DNA of 41,425 bases from Candidatus Kuenenia stuttgartensis. Lineage in GTDB: Bacteria; Planctomycetota; Planctomycetia; Pirellulales; UBA1268. Location: NCBI GenBank assembly GCA_943332855.1, contig CALQRA010000015.1, positions 1-41,425 on the forward strand. Direction: 5' to 3'. A program made the position numbers and the translations under genes. Below are positions 23,731 through 32,273 of the stretch, piece after piece; the stretch's first letter is position 1; every line of letters begins with the position of its first letter. The notes beneath the pieces are model-generated. The model made no database searches, was not told the origin of the DNA, and saw only the letters and a program-made list of their open reading frames with translations.

Positions 23731-25311
23731 TCAATCCAGTTCCGGCGGGAGGTTGCCATAGGACCAGGGCTGCCCCTGGAACGGCGGGGCCGGGGCGGGG
23801 AGCGGGACGGGGCCCGGGGTGAGCTCGGCGGCGAGGCCTTTGAGGGCGTCGCAGATCGTCCGACCGGCAGTGGGGATGAGGTTGGAGTAGCTCGTGAGAC
23901 GCGTCTCGTAGCCGCCGCCACGGGGGCCCATCGCGTCTTCGGTCGGGACGTAGCCGATGCAGTCGTTGGCAAGCGAGACGGGGAAGGTGACGGGGAACGG
24001 ACCGGCCGCCTTCAGCTCGAGGCCGTAGTCGACGAAGTATTCGGCCGGGCAGGAGAGAAAGACGGCGGGGCCGACCTGGATCGCCTGGACTTCGACCGGC
24101 GCGATCGGCTCCTGCTGGAGGCGGGCGTCGAGGAGAACGATCTCCTTGGCGAAGGTCCATTCCGTCGGGTCGACCTTCGCCTCGGGGCCGGCCTGAACGA
24201 GCGTGAGCGCGCGGGCGACGCGCTGCGGACTGGGAACGCGGCGCAGGATCTCGAGCGTCTGCGATCGGGCGGCGAGGGGGAGGAGCGGCGCGGCGGAGGG
24301 CTCGAGGGCGAGCAGCGCCGTGGCGGCCGCGGCGCCGACGGCTGAGCCGAGGCGGCGGGCGGCGACGTTGCCGAATTGGGGATAGGCGTGAGGATTGCGG
24401 TTGTTGACCTGCGTCACGTCGCCGGCCATCCCGGCGGTGAAGACGACGATGCAGCCGTCGCCGAGGGCGCCACGGATCGTGCGCTCGACATGCTCGACGT
24501 AGTCGGCGGAGATGCCCGGCGGGCCGGTCGTGGCATGGCAGGCGAAGTTGACGACAACGCCGAGGCAGTCGCCGGCGGCGTTCCAGGCGCCGAGGACGCC
24601 GACCTGCGGATCGATCCCGCCGGCGGGGCCGAGGATGTCGGGATTGCCGACGCCCGGGTGGGTCATCGTGAAGCCGCTCCGCATCCGGAAGCGACGGTTG
24701 AAGGCCACCCCTTCGGCCTTGCCCTGGCCGGCGACGGCCTTGGCGTCGACGCGCGCGGCGTGGGCGGCGGTGACCGCCGTAGCGATCCCCTCGACGACCT
24801 TCTCCAGATAGTCGGGCGACCCGACGACCGTCTTCTCGTAGGCGAGCTCGCGGACGAGCTCTGAAGCGTTGTCGAACTCACCGGGGAGGATCATTCCGGT
24901 CGGCCCGCCGGCGTGGGTGTGCGAGGCGGCGATCATCACCCGCTCCCCCGGGATCCCGGTCCGTGCCGTGATTCGCCGCCGGGCCTCGATGACCTGCGGC
25001 TTGCGGATCAGGAGGGCATCGAGGCCGACAATCGCCACGGGCCCTGCCCCATCGTCGAAGACCGCGGCCCGGGCCTTGCAGGCATCGTGGAAGGCGGTGA
25101 GCCGGGCCTTGCCATAGCCCCCCGGGGCCTCGTCCCCCACCTTGGGGCTGACGTCAGCTTCGGCAAAGCCGGCGCGGAAGGATGCGCCGGGGGCGTCGTC
25201 GGCCCCGTTGGCCGGCGTCGGGGCCATGGCCTGAATGAGGAGGAGCGGAAGGATCGCGAGGGGTGCGATCCACTCCAAGACTGCTGGCCTTGATCGTCGT
25301 GTCGTCAGCAT
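23731..25311 (-). CDS. Neutral/alkaline ceramidase-like secreted protein
   Basis: About 526 residues from the ATG at 25311, which starts a basic N-terminus and a signal helix (IAPLAILPLLLIQAMA, cut near ANGA). Further upstream in-frame codons are not preceded by a coding pattern. The chain has the N-terminal catalytic domain of neutral/alkaline non-lysosomal ceramidases: FRAGFAEADVSPKVGD at the start, IAASHTHAGGPTG with zinc-binding His, VVNFACHATTGPP with another His, and FTAGMAGDVTQVN. The C-terminal immunoglobulin-like domain of true ceramidases is missing, as in many bacterial members. Ceramidases cleave the amide bond of N-acyl sphingosines; planctomycete paralogues may act on other amides or esters. 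The gene is divergent from the GIY-YIG cluster with an 18-bp palindrome between them, and its stop touches the HEAT/VWA start. Confidence 0.82.
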   Translation of the reverse strand: MLTTRRSRPAVLEWIAPLAILPLLLIQAMAPTPANGADDAPGASFRAGFAEADVSPKVGDEAPGGYGKARLTAFHDACKARAAVFDDGAGPVAIVGLDALLIRKPQVIEARRRITARTGIPGERVMIAASHTHAGGPTGMILPGEFDNASELVRELAYEKTVVGSPDYLEKVVEGIATAVTAAHAARVDAKAVAGQGKAEGVAFNRRFRMRSGFTMTHPGVGNPDILGPAGGIDPQVGVLGAWNAAGDCLGVVVNFACHATTGPPGISADYVEHVERTIRGALGDGCIVVFTAGMAGDVTQVNNRNPHAYPQFGNVAARRLGSAVGAAAATALLALEPSAAPLLPLAARSQTLEILRRVPSPQRVARALTLVQAGPEAKVDPTEWTFAKEIVLLDARLQQEPIAPVEVQAIQVGPAVFLSCPAEYFVDYGLELKAAGPFPVTFPVSLANDCIGYVPTEDAMGPRGGGYETRLTSYSNLIPTAGRTICDALKGLAAELTPGPVPLPAPAPPFQGQPWSYGNLPPELD

Positions 25312-25365
25312 CGCATGGTTCCCCACAACTTCCGGCCAAGATCCCCACGGCTCCAGGATACGTCG

Positions 25366-25383
25366 GGCGGGACCGGTCCCGCC
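25366..25383. repeat. 18-bp perfect palindrome in a divergent gap
   Basis: GGCGGGACC at 25366-25374 is followed at once by its exact reverse complement GGTCCCGCC. It lies 55 bases upstream of the ceramidase-like start and 84 bases upstream of the GIY-YIG start. It is a candidate dimer-binding operator serving both operons; no regulator gene adjoins. Confidence 0.5.
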
Positions 25384-25403
25384 ACTGATCGAGCCCGCCG
25401 CCG

Positions 25404-25411
25404 GGTAGACT
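25404..25411 (+). promoter_or_regulatory. Possible -10 element of the GIY-YIG to MFS gene cluster
   Basis: GGTAGACT contains TAGACT, a four of six match to the -10 consensus, 55 bases before the GTG at 25467. The palindrome at 25366-25383 ends where the -35 region would start, a usual place for an operator. The -35 itself is not evident. Confidence 0.3.
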
Positions 25412-25466
25412 CTGCGGCCGCGAGGCCTGGGCGGGAGAGTCGGGCCGGCTCTCGGGGCAGTCTTTT

Positions 25467-25796
25467 GTGGCAACGATCTGGTCGGTCTATCTCGTGCGCT
25501 GCCGCGACGGCTCGCTCTACACCGGGATCACCACCGACCTCGACCGCCGCCTCGCCGCCCACAATGCCGGCACCGCGTCGCGCTACACGCGGAGTCGGCG
25601 GCCTGTCAGAGTCGTCCACGAGGAAACGGGTTTCACCCACAGCACGGCGCTGAAGCGCGAAGCAGCCATCAAGCGGCTCCCGCGCTCCAGAAAGCTCGCG
25701 CTGTTGGCCGAGCGACCTGCCTCACCAAAAGCCAAGCACACCACACCGCGTAAAGCCACACGACCGAGGAGAGGGCACCCGCCCCATACCCCGTGA
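25467..25796 (+). CDS. GIY-YIG domain nuclease-like protein, UPF0213/YhbQ type
   Basis: 109 residues starting at a GTG. The single GIY-YIG domain fills residues 4-75: VYLVRCRDGSLYTGIT is the GIY...YIG pair, DLDRRLAAHNAG carries the catalytic Arg, and ALKREAAIKRL holds the metal-binding Glu. This is the small stand-alone class related to YhbQ and to the SLX1/UvrC nuclease domain; a few members cleave branched or damaged DNA, most are uncharacterised. A Lys/Arg/Pro-rich tail of about 30 residues follows and may bind nucleic acid. The stop overlaps the GTG of the next gene (GTGA), so it is the first gene of a coupled set whose other members encode unrelated functions. No export signal is present, so it should be cytoplasmic. 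Confidence 0.85.
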   Translation: MATIWSVYLVRCRDGSLYTGITTDLDRRLAAHNAGTASRYTRSRRPVRVVHEETGFTHSTALKREAAIKRLPRSRKLALLAERPASPKAKHTTPRKATRPRRGHPPHTP

Positions 25797-26485
25797 AGAA
25801 GACGACGCTCCTTGACAGCGCCACGACCCCCGACGGCCGGCCGATGGCGCTCTTCGCGCACGACACCGACCGGATCATTCGGGTCGGCGGGATCGAATTG
25901 ATGTCGACCCGGCAACACCATTCCGAGGAACGGCTCGGCGAGTGGGCCTGCGAGGGGTTGGCGGAGGCGAAGGCCCCGCGGGTCCTCATCGGGGGCTTGG
26001 GGCTGGGCTATACGCTCCGGGCCGTGCTCCGCGGGCTCCCTGCTGACGCCGAGGTGATCGTGGCCGAACTGATGCCGGCCGTCGTCCGTTGGAATCGCGA
26101 TCCGGCCCTCGGGCTCGGGGCCGACTGTCTTGCCGACGACAGGGTGACGATCGTCGAGGGGGATGTCGCCGACTGCCTGCGCGAGGGGGCCGGCCGCTAC
26201 GACGCGGTGATCCTCGATGTCGACAATGGCACCAGCGCCCTCACGACCCGGGGGAACGACCGACTCTACCGGGCGACCGGCGTGGGGCAGGTGCGGCGGG
26301 CGCTCTCACCCGGCGGCTGTGCGGCCTACTGGTCGGCCTACGACGACCCGGCGTTCGTCGAGCTTCTCGAAGCGAGCGGCTTCGAAGTCGCCGTGGAACG
26401 GGTTCGGCCGCACGCCAAGGCGCGCGGAGGGAGCTCCCATTTTCTCTTTCTCGCCCATGTGGCGTCGGGGGGGCAGCGCCGATGA
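25793..26485 (+). CDS. Spermidine-synthase-like SAM-fold protein
   Basis: 230 residues from a GTG that overlaps the previous stop. The Rossmann fold is that of the spermidine synthase group: RVLIGGLGLGYTLRAVL is the glycine-rich motif, VIVAELMPAVVRWNRD follows strand 2 with the Glu expected to hold the ribose, and YDAVILDVDNGTSALT matches the region after strand 4. The polyamine synthase family normally has a gatekeeping DxxD-type aminopropyl site; here DVDNG stands at that place, and the short N-terminal beta domain is reduced (DRIIRVGGIELMSTRQHHSEE). It may therefore be a methyltransferase-like relative and not a true aminopropyltransferase. The stop overlaps the BASS gene start as ATGA. 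Confidence 0.72.
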   Translation: MKKTTLLDSATTPDGRPMALFAHDTDRIIRVGGIELMSTRQHHSEERLGEWACEGLAEAKAPRVLIGGLGLGYTLRAVLRGLPADAEVIVAELMPAVVRWNRDPALGLGADCLADDRVTIVEGDVADCLREGAGRYDAVILDVDNGTSALTTRGNDRLYRATGVGQVRRALSPGGCAAYWSAYDDPAFVELLEASGFEVAVERVRPHAKARGGSSHFLFLAHVASGGQRR

Positions 26486-27450
26486 AGCTCCTCGACACCC
26501 TCGCCAATGCCTTTCCTGTTTGGGTGCTCGTGGCCTGCGGCCTGGCGCTGGTTCGCCCCGAGCTGTTCACTTGGTTCAGCGGCAAATCGATCGTCGTCGG
26601 CCTCGCGGTGATCATGCTCGGCATGGGGCTGACGCTCTCGATCGACGACTTCCGCCGCGTTGCCTCGCGCCCCGGCGCCGTTGTGGCGGGGTTTGTCGGC
26701 CAATTCCTCATCATGCCATTCGCCGGCTGGGGGGTGGCGACACTCTTCGAGCTCGAGACGCCGTTTACCGTCGGCTTGATCCTCGTCGCCTGTTGCCCCG
26801 GTGGTACCGCGTCGAACGTCGTCACGTATCTTGCCCGGGCCGATGTCGCCCTCTCGGTGATCATGACGACCTGCACGACGCTCGCGGCGGTGATTCTCAC
26901 GCCGCTGCTCACGAAGCTCCTCGCCGGCCGGCTCGTCGAGGTCGATGCCTTTGGGCTGTTTCTCACCACGCTCCAGGTGGTCGTGCTGCCCGTCGTCGCC
27001 GGGATGGCGGTCAATCGCTGGCTACCTGGAATTGTCCGCCGCGTTCTCCCGGTCGCGCCGCTGGTGAGCGTGATCACGATCGCGCTGGTGTGTGCGAGCA
27101 TCATCGGCCAGAACGCCGCCGCCGTCCGCACCGCCGGGCCGCGGCTCCTCGGCGCGGTCGTCCTCCTCCATGCGATCGGCTTCGGCGTCGGCTATCTGTG
27201 GGCCCGCCTCTTTGGCTACGACGTGACGATCGCCCGGACGATCTCGATCGAGGTGGGGATGCAGAACTCTGGCCTGGGGGTTGTCCTCGCCCAGCGTCAC
27301 TTTCCAGCTGAGCCCCTCGCCGCTGTCCCCTGCGCGATCTCGAGCGTCGTTCACTCCTGCCTGGGGAGTTTGCTCGCCGGCTGGTGGCGGCTGCGTCCGG
27401 CTGGTAATGGGTGCCCCGATGCCGATAGACAAACAATGACGGGGAACTGA
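26482..27450 (+). CDS. Bile acid:sodium symporter (BASS) family transporter
   Basis: 322 residues from the ATG at 26482, which overlaps the previous TGA. About nine or ten hydrophobic helices fill the chain. The two conserved crossover segments of BASS/SBF proteins are seen: CCPGGTASNVVTYLARADVALS and EVGMQNSGLGVVLA, which hold the sodium sites in the known ASBT-type structures. Family members import organic acids such as pantoate, pyruvate or bile-type steroids with sodium. The substrate here is open; neighbours do not point to one. The last base of the stop codon is the first base of the ATG of the MFS gene (TGATG), so the transporters are very likely made together. The C-terminal 20 residues are polar and cytoplasmic. 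Confidence 0.88.
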   Translation: MKLLDTLANAFPVWVLVACGLALVRPELFTWFSGKSIVVGLAVIMLGMGLTLSIDDFRRVASRPGAVVAGFVGQFLIMPFAGWGVATLFELETPFTVGLILVACCPGGTASNVVTYLARADVALSVIMTTCTTLAAVILTPLLTKLLAGRLVEVDAFGLFLTTLQVVVLPVVAGMAVNRWLPGIVRRVLPVAPLVSVITIALVCASIIGQNAAAVRTAGPRLLGAVVLLHAIGFGVGYLWARLFGYDVTIARTISIEVGMQNSGLGVVLAQRHFPAEPLAAVPCAISSVVHSCLGSLLAGWWRLRPAGNGCPDADRQTMTGN

Positions 27451-29057
27451 TGGCTGGACTGCTCGACAGGTCGCGAACGGTCGCTCCGCCCGGATTCAAC
27501 CGCTGGCTCGTGCCGCCGGCGGCGCTGTGCATCCATCTGTGCATCGGGATGGCGTATGGATTCAGCGTTTTCTGGTTGCCACTGACGCACGGAGTGGGGA
27601 TCGATCACAGCGTCGTCCCACCTCCCGAAGCGACGCTCGCCGCCCGGCTCGTCTCCACGGAATGGGACTGGGACAAGCCCCTGCTGGGTTGGCTCTACAC
27701 GCTTTTTTTCGTCTTTCTCGGCTCGAGCGCGGCGCTGTTCGGCACCTGGCTGGAGCGCGTGGGCCCGCGCAAGGCGGCGTTCGTGTCGGCCTGCTGCTGG
27801 TGCGGGGGGCTCCTGCTCTCGGCACTCGCCGTCCGCTGGCACCAACTCTGGCTCCTCTGGCTGGGGGCCGGGGTGATCGGTGGGATCGGCCTCGGGCTCG
27901 GCTATATCTCGCCGGTGTCGACGCTCATGAAGTGGTTCCCCGATCGGCGCGGGCTCGCCACGGGCCTGGCGATCATGGGGTTTGGTGGCGGGGCGATGAT
28001 CGGGTCGCCGCTCGCCGACCGGCTCATGAAGCACTTTCAATCGGCGACGAGCGTCGGTGTGGCCGAGACGTTCATCACGTTGGCCGTGATCTACCTTGCC
28101 TTCATGATGCTCGGGGCCTTCGCCTACCGAGTGCCACCGGAGGGGTGGAGGCCGGCCGGTTGGGCCGGTCCGAGAGGAGGGCAGGCTGCGGAAAAGGCGC
28201 GGTCGTTCACGGCGGCCGAGGCCTGTCGCACGCCCCAGTTCTGGCTTCTGTGGGGCGTGCTCCTGTGCAACGTCTCGGCCGGAATCGGCGTCATCGGGAT
28301 GGCATCGCCGATGCTCCAGGAGGTGTTTGGGGGCCGGCTCATCGGCAGCGATCGACCGTTTGAGGAGCTCGATGCGGCTGAGCTGGCCCGCACCGCCGCC
28401 GTCGCGGCAGGATTCACCGGGCTGCTCTCCCTGTTCAACATCGTCGGCCGGCTGTTCTGGTCGAGCCTCTCCGACCGGATCGGCCGCCGCGTTACCTATG
28501 CGATCTTCCTCGTCGCCGGGGCGGGGCTGTTTGCCCTCGTGCCAGTCGCCGGCCGGGCAGGGAGCGTGGCGGCATTCTGCGCGCTCCTCTGCCTCGCCTT
28601 GACGATGTACGGCGGGGGCTTCGCCGCGATCCCCGCGTACTTAGCCGATCTTTTCGGCACCGGCAGCGTGGGGGCCATTCACGGCCGCCTCCTCACCGCC
28701 TGGAGCGTGGCTGGCGTTCTCGGGCCGGTGCTCGTCAACTATCTCAACGAGGCGCAGCTCCGCGCCGGCATCCCTCGGGCGCGGGCCTACGACCAGACGA
28801 TGCTGGCGCTGACCGGGGTGCTCCTCGCCGGGGCGGTCTGCAACTGGCTCGTGCGACCGATCGAGGCCCCGGAGATGGGGGCCGCGGCGCGCGGGGGAGA
28901 CGATCCGGTTCCGAGAACGGGGGGCGAAGCGTTCGCCGCAGGCGAAGCAAAGAGCTCTGCGTGGGGACTCGTGATCGCGTTTTGGTGCCTCGTCGGCCTG
29001 CCACTCGCCTGGGGAGTTTGGATCACGCTGCGGCAATCGTGGAGGCTCCTCGGCTGA
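27450..29057 (+). CDS. OFA-type MFS transporter
   Basis: 535 residues from the ATG at 27450. Twelve or more hydrophobic helices are apparent. Features of the oxalate/formate antiporter (OFA) branch: YGFSVFWLPLTHG in helix 1, LGLGYISPVSTLMKWFPDRRGLA in helix 4-5 with the RRGLATG loop, and the second-half LLSLFNIVGRLFWSSLSDRIGRR, which is the MFS motif repeated. A loop of about 50 residues in the first half and another after helix 6 (with FEELDAAELART) are longer than in OxlT. Members exchange small carboxylates such as oxalate, formate or lactate. With the BASS gene this gives two organic-acid carriers side by side. It is followed after 58 bases by the sulfatase cluster. Confidence 0.85.
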   Translation: MAGLLDRSRTVAPPGFNRWLVPPAALCIHLCIGMAYGFSVFWLPLTHGVGIDHSVVPPPEATLAARLVSTEWDWDKPLLGWLYTLFFVFLGSSAALFGTWLERVGPRKAAFVSACCWCGGLLLSALAVRWHQLWLLWLGAGVIGGIGLGLGYISPVSTLMKWFPDRRGLATGLAIMGFGGGAMIGSPLADRLMKHFQSATSVGVAETFITLAVIYLAFMMLGAFAYRVPPEGWRPAGWAGPRGGQAAEKARSFTAAEACRTPQFWLLWGVLLCNVSAGIGVIGMASPMLQEVFGGRLIGSDRPFEELDAAELARTAAVAAGFTGLLSLFNIVGRLFWSSLSDRIGRRVTYAIFLVAGAGLFALVPVAGRAGSVAAFCALLCLALTMYGGGFAAIPAYLADLFGTGSVGAIHGRLLTAWSVAGVLGPVLVNYLNEAQLRAGIPRARAYDQTMLALTGVLLAGAVCNWLVRPIEAPEMGAAARGGDDPVPRTGGEAFAAGEAKSSAWGLVIAFWCLVGLPLAWGVWITLRQSWRLLG

Positions 29058-29115
29058 CAAGGAGACTGCCAAGGGCGAGGCAGCAATGGGCTCGATCGGT
29101 GAGAGAGAGAACACG

Positions 29116-30588
29116 ATGACCAGAATCATGATCGCGGGAAGAGCCGTGCTCGTCTCGCTCGCTCTGTTCGCGGGGGCTTTCGCCACGGCCGAAGCCGCGA
29201 TCGCCGACGATCGGCCGAATATCATCCTCATGATCGCGGACGATCAGGGATGGGATGGGCTGTCGGTGGCGATGGCCCCCGATGTTGCGGCATCGACGGT
29301 TTTCCACACGCCCCGTCTGGAGGCCTTGGCCGCACAAGGGAGGCGATTCTCGAATGCCTACGCCCCGGCGCCGGTCTGCTCGCCGTCGCGGATCAGCATC
29401 CAGTGTGGCCGGACCCCCGCAGCCCTCCATTGGACGAAGGCCGCACCGGCCGAGACCGGTCACCGGATGATCGAGCCGAGGATCATCAAATCGATCCCCC
29501 ACGAGCTCGTCACGATCGGCGAACTGATGCGAGCGGCCGGCTACGCGACGGCCCACTATGGCAAGTGGCACATCGGCGGCGGTGGCCCTGGTGAACACGG
29601 CTACGACGACCATGACGGCGACACCGGCAACGAGCAGGCCTTTGCCTTCACCGATCCCAATCCGGTCGATCTGTTTGGGATGGCCAAGCGCACCGAGGAC
29701 TTCATGCGCCGTGCCGGAGAGGCGGGCAAGCCGTTCTACGTGCAGCTCTCCTGGAATGCGCTCCATGCCCCAGGGAACGCGCTTGCGAAGACCAAAGCGA
29801 AGTACGCGCAGCTCGCCGCCGACGGTGGCAACGGGAAGCGTGCCGAGGTGGCGGCGATCACCGAGGATCTCGACACTGCCGTCGGCATGGTCCTCGACGC
29901 CGTCGACAGGCTCGGGCTCGCCGGTACGACCTACGTGATCTACACCTCCGACAACGGCGCCGGCGGTGGCGGCCGGCGCGGGGGCTTGAGCGGCGGCAAG
30001 GGCTCGGTGTGGGAGGGGGGGATCCGCGTCCCGTTCATCGTTCGCGGGCCGGGGATCGCCGCGGGGTCGTGGTGCCACATCCCGATCGTCGGCTGGGACC
30101 TGCTGCCGACGTTTTGCCAGTGGGCCGAGATCGGCGAAGCAGCGATCCCGCCCGAGGTCGAGGGGGGGAGCCTCGTCGATCTCTTCGCCCGGGGGGACGA
30201 GGGGGACGTTGTTCGAAAGCGCTCTGAGCTTGTCTTCCATTTCCCCCATTATCAAAGTGGCCACGCGCCTCATGCGGCGATCCGGATCGGCAACCTCAAA
30301 GTGATCGAATTCTTTGAGGATTCGAGCGTCAAGCTTTTTGATCTGGCCGTCGATCCGGGGGAGCGAAACGACCTCGCCACGGAACGCCCCAAGGATGCCG
30401 AGCTTCTGCGCCGCCGTCTCGAAAACTATCTCGTTAGCGTGGAGGCCCAGATGCCCTCGCTCGATCCAGCGTTTGACCCTGCCGCTCCACCGCCGCCCGA
30501 GAAAAAGCGCGGGGAGCGGAAGCAGGAAGGAATGACACAGGGTGGAAAGAAGCAAGGGACGATGAAGAACAAAGCGAGGAACAACTGA
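29116..30588 (+). CDS. Secreted sulfatase with complete active site
   Basis: About 490 residues. ATG at 29116 is chosen because GAGAGAGA precedes it and a Sec signal (AVLVSLALFAGAFATAEA) starts soon after; an ATG at 29086 would add 10 residues. The alkaline-phosphatase-fold sulfatase domain shows IADDQGWD with metal-binding Asp pair, C88-S-P-S-R as the formylglycine motif, GKWHIG with the Lys and His of the sulfate pocket, ALHAP, TSDNGAG with metal-binding Asp and Asn, and GGKGSVWEGGIRVP. The chain is normal to about residue 455, then ends in a Lys/Arg/Gln/Gly-rich tail of about 35 residues. It would remove sulfate from polysaccharides; the sugar is not predictable. The TGA overlaps the YHYH-PEBP ATG by one base (TGATG). 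Confidence 0.9.
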   Translation: MTRIMIAGRAVLVSLALFAGAFATAEAAIADDRPNIILMIADDQGWDGLSVAMAPDVAASTVFHTPRLEALAAQGRRFSNAYAPAPVCSPSRISIQCGRTPAALHWTKAAPAETGHRMIEPRIIKSIPHELVTIGELMRAAGYATAHYGKWHIGGGGPGEHGYDDHDGDTGNEQAFAFTDPNPVDLFGMAKRTEDFMRRAGEAGKPFYVQLSWNALHAPGNALAKTKAKYAQLAADGGNGKRAEVAAITEDLDTAVGMVLDAVDRLGLAGTTYVIYTSDNGAGGGGRRGGLSGGKGSVWEGGIRVPFIVRGPGIAAGSWCHIPIVGWDLLPTFCQWAEIGEAAIPPEVEGGSLVDLFARGDEGDVVRKRSELVFHFPHYQSGHAPHAAIRIGNLKVIEFFEDSSVKLFDLAVDPGERNDLATERPKDAELLRRRLENYLVSVEAQMPSLDPAFDPAAPPPPEKKRGERKQEGMTQGGKKQGTMKNKARNN

Positions 30589-32273
30589 TGAGCCGCACGT
30601 TCCATGTGCTCCTGTCGATGCTCCTGATGGTCCTTGCCGGGCCGGGGGCGATAGCGCACCCCGGGGGCCACGGTGACGAGGCCTCCCCGTTCGCCGGGCG
30701 GAGGCGGGCCGCAGCCGCGCCGCGCCCGCCGATCCGGCTGGTGTCGGCGCCGCGCGCGGGGAAGGGGCTTGCCGATGTCGCCATCGCCGAGGCGTTTGCC
30801 CCGTTTGAGAAGCTTGAGGCGATCCAGACTCGGGCGGAGGGAAACTTTTTCTTCGTCGCGGGGCAGGGTCTCCCCGATCACCCACTCATGATCGGGATCC
30901 GCGCCTGGCAGCAGCAGGTGCCGCTCCCCCAGCCCTACGTCGGTGACAATGCCTGGCAGATTCCGCTCGAGCCGGTGCCGGCGAAGAAGCCGGCCAGCGC
31001 CAAGGATCGTTTTTTGCGCGGGGCGATCGCACTGGCCGTCAACGGGATCCCGATCTTCAATCCGCTCAACAATCGTGGTGAAGACGCCTACGCCATCGGC
31101 GAGCTCGACGACTACGGCGGCCACTGCGGCCGGGCCGACGACTACCACTATCATCTCGCCCCGGTCCATCTCGAGGCGCAGGTGGGGAAGGGGAAGCCGA
31201 TCGCCTGGGCCCTCGATGGCTATCCCATCTACGGCTACACCGAGCCCGACGGCTCACGTGTGACCGGGCTCGACGAGCTCAATGGCCACGAGGATGCCGC
31301 CGGCAACTACCACTACCATGCGACGAAGGGCTATCCCTACCTCAACGGCGGCTTCCATGGCGAGGTGACCGAGCGCGAGGGGCAGGTCGATCCGCAGCCG
31401 GCGGCGCGGCCGGTGCGTGAGGCCCGCTCACCGCTGAGGGGGGCGACGATCGTCGGCTTCGAGGCGACCGGAGAGAACGCCCGCACGCTGACGTACGAGA
31501 TCGGCGGCAAGCAGGGGACGGTTGCGTATGCCTACGAGGCCGACGGCTCGGCGACCTTCACCTACACGGAGCCTTCTGGGAAGACGAGCGAGGAGACGGT
31601 CCGGCCGCGCGGCCGCCGGCCCGGTGGTGGCGGTGACGAAAGGGGACGTCGCGAGCCCCCACCAGACGGTTCCCCGCCACGGCGAGGCCAGGCTGGCCCG
31701 CCGGATCGAATGGATCGCGCTGGTCGCCGCCCGCCTCCCCCTCCACCCCGAGACGCTCCTCCGGGGCCGCGGCCGGAGCGAAGGGGAGCGTCGCAGAGCA
31801 AGCCTGCAGCCCCCCAGGGGGAGCTCGTTGTCACCAGCGCCGCCGTCGGCGACGACGGGCGGTTGCTGCCGGAGTTCACCTGTGACGGCGACGGGATCTC
31901 CCCGCCGATCCGCTGGGAACTGGGCCCGGCGGGGACGAAGGAATATGCCTTGCTTCTCTGGCACGAGGCCCCCGACCGGCTCAAGTGTTATTGGGTCATC
32001 CATGGAATCCCAGCCGACGTGACAGAGCTCGCCAAGGAGAATCCGGGGGCCGGCACGATCGGGCTCAACGACAAGGGGCGGGCCGAGTACGACCCGATGT
32101 GCTCGCGCGGCCCGGGGTTGAAGACCTACCACGTCACCCTCTACGCCCTGTCGGCAAAGGCGAAGCTGCCGGCCGCCGGGGCCACGCGCGAGCAACTCCT
32201 CCGGGCGATTGCTGGGCTGACCCTGGCCGAGGGGACGCTGACGTTCGACTACGAACGGGAGGGAGAGGAATGA
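30588..32273 (+). CDS. Secreted YHYH-domain and PEBP-domain fusion protein
   Basis: 561 residues with a signal peptide (FHVLLSMLLMVLAGPGAIA). Residues about 65-260 form a YHYH domain with two copies of the name motif, at 186-189 (DDYHYHLAP) and 241-244 (GNYHYHATK), and the phrase ALDGYPIYG between them; such His pairs suggest metal binding. From about 270 to 325 there is a small domain, followed by a linker at about 330-411 rich in Arg, Pro and Gly. Residues 412-556 are a YbhB/YbcL-type phosphatidylethanolamine-binding-protein domain (DGDGISPPI, ALLLWHEAP, WVIHGIPADV). The combination of YHYH with PEBP in one chain is notable. It is sandwiched between two sulfatase genes with overlapping stops and starts on both sides, so it probably acts outside the cell with them. 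Confidence 0.85.
   Translation: MSRTFHVLLSMLLMVLAGPGAIAHPGGHGDEASPFAGRRRAAAAPRPPIRLVSAPRAGKGLADVAIAEAFAPFEKLEAIQTRAEGNFFFVAGQGLPDHPLMIGIRAWQQQVPLPQPYVGDNAWQIPLEPVPAKKPASAKDRFLRGAIALAVNGIPIFNPLNNRGEDAYAIGELDDYGGHCGRADDYHYHLAPVHLEAQVGKGKPIAWALDGYPIYGYTEPDGSRVTGLDELNGHEDAAGNYHYHATKGYPYLNGGFHGEVTEREGQVDPQPAARPVREARSPLRGATIVGFEATGENARTLTYEIGGKQGTVAYAYEADGSATFTYTEPSGKTSEETVRPRGRRPGGGGDERGRREPPPDGSPPRRGQAGPPDRMDRAGRRPPPPPPRDAPPGPRPERRGASQSKPAAPQGELVVTSAAVGDDGRLLPEFTCDGDGISPPIRWELGPAGTKEYALLLWHEAPDRLKCYWVIHGIPADVTELAKENPGAGTIGLNDKGRAEYDPMCSRGPGLKTYHVTLYALSAKAKLPAAGATREQLLRAIAGLTLAEGTLTFDYEREGEE

Noticed and set aside
24376..24864. Plus-strand frame inside the ceramidase-like gene
   Set aside because: Low-complexity Gly/Asp/Val shadow with no start signal, opposite conserved zinc-site sequence.
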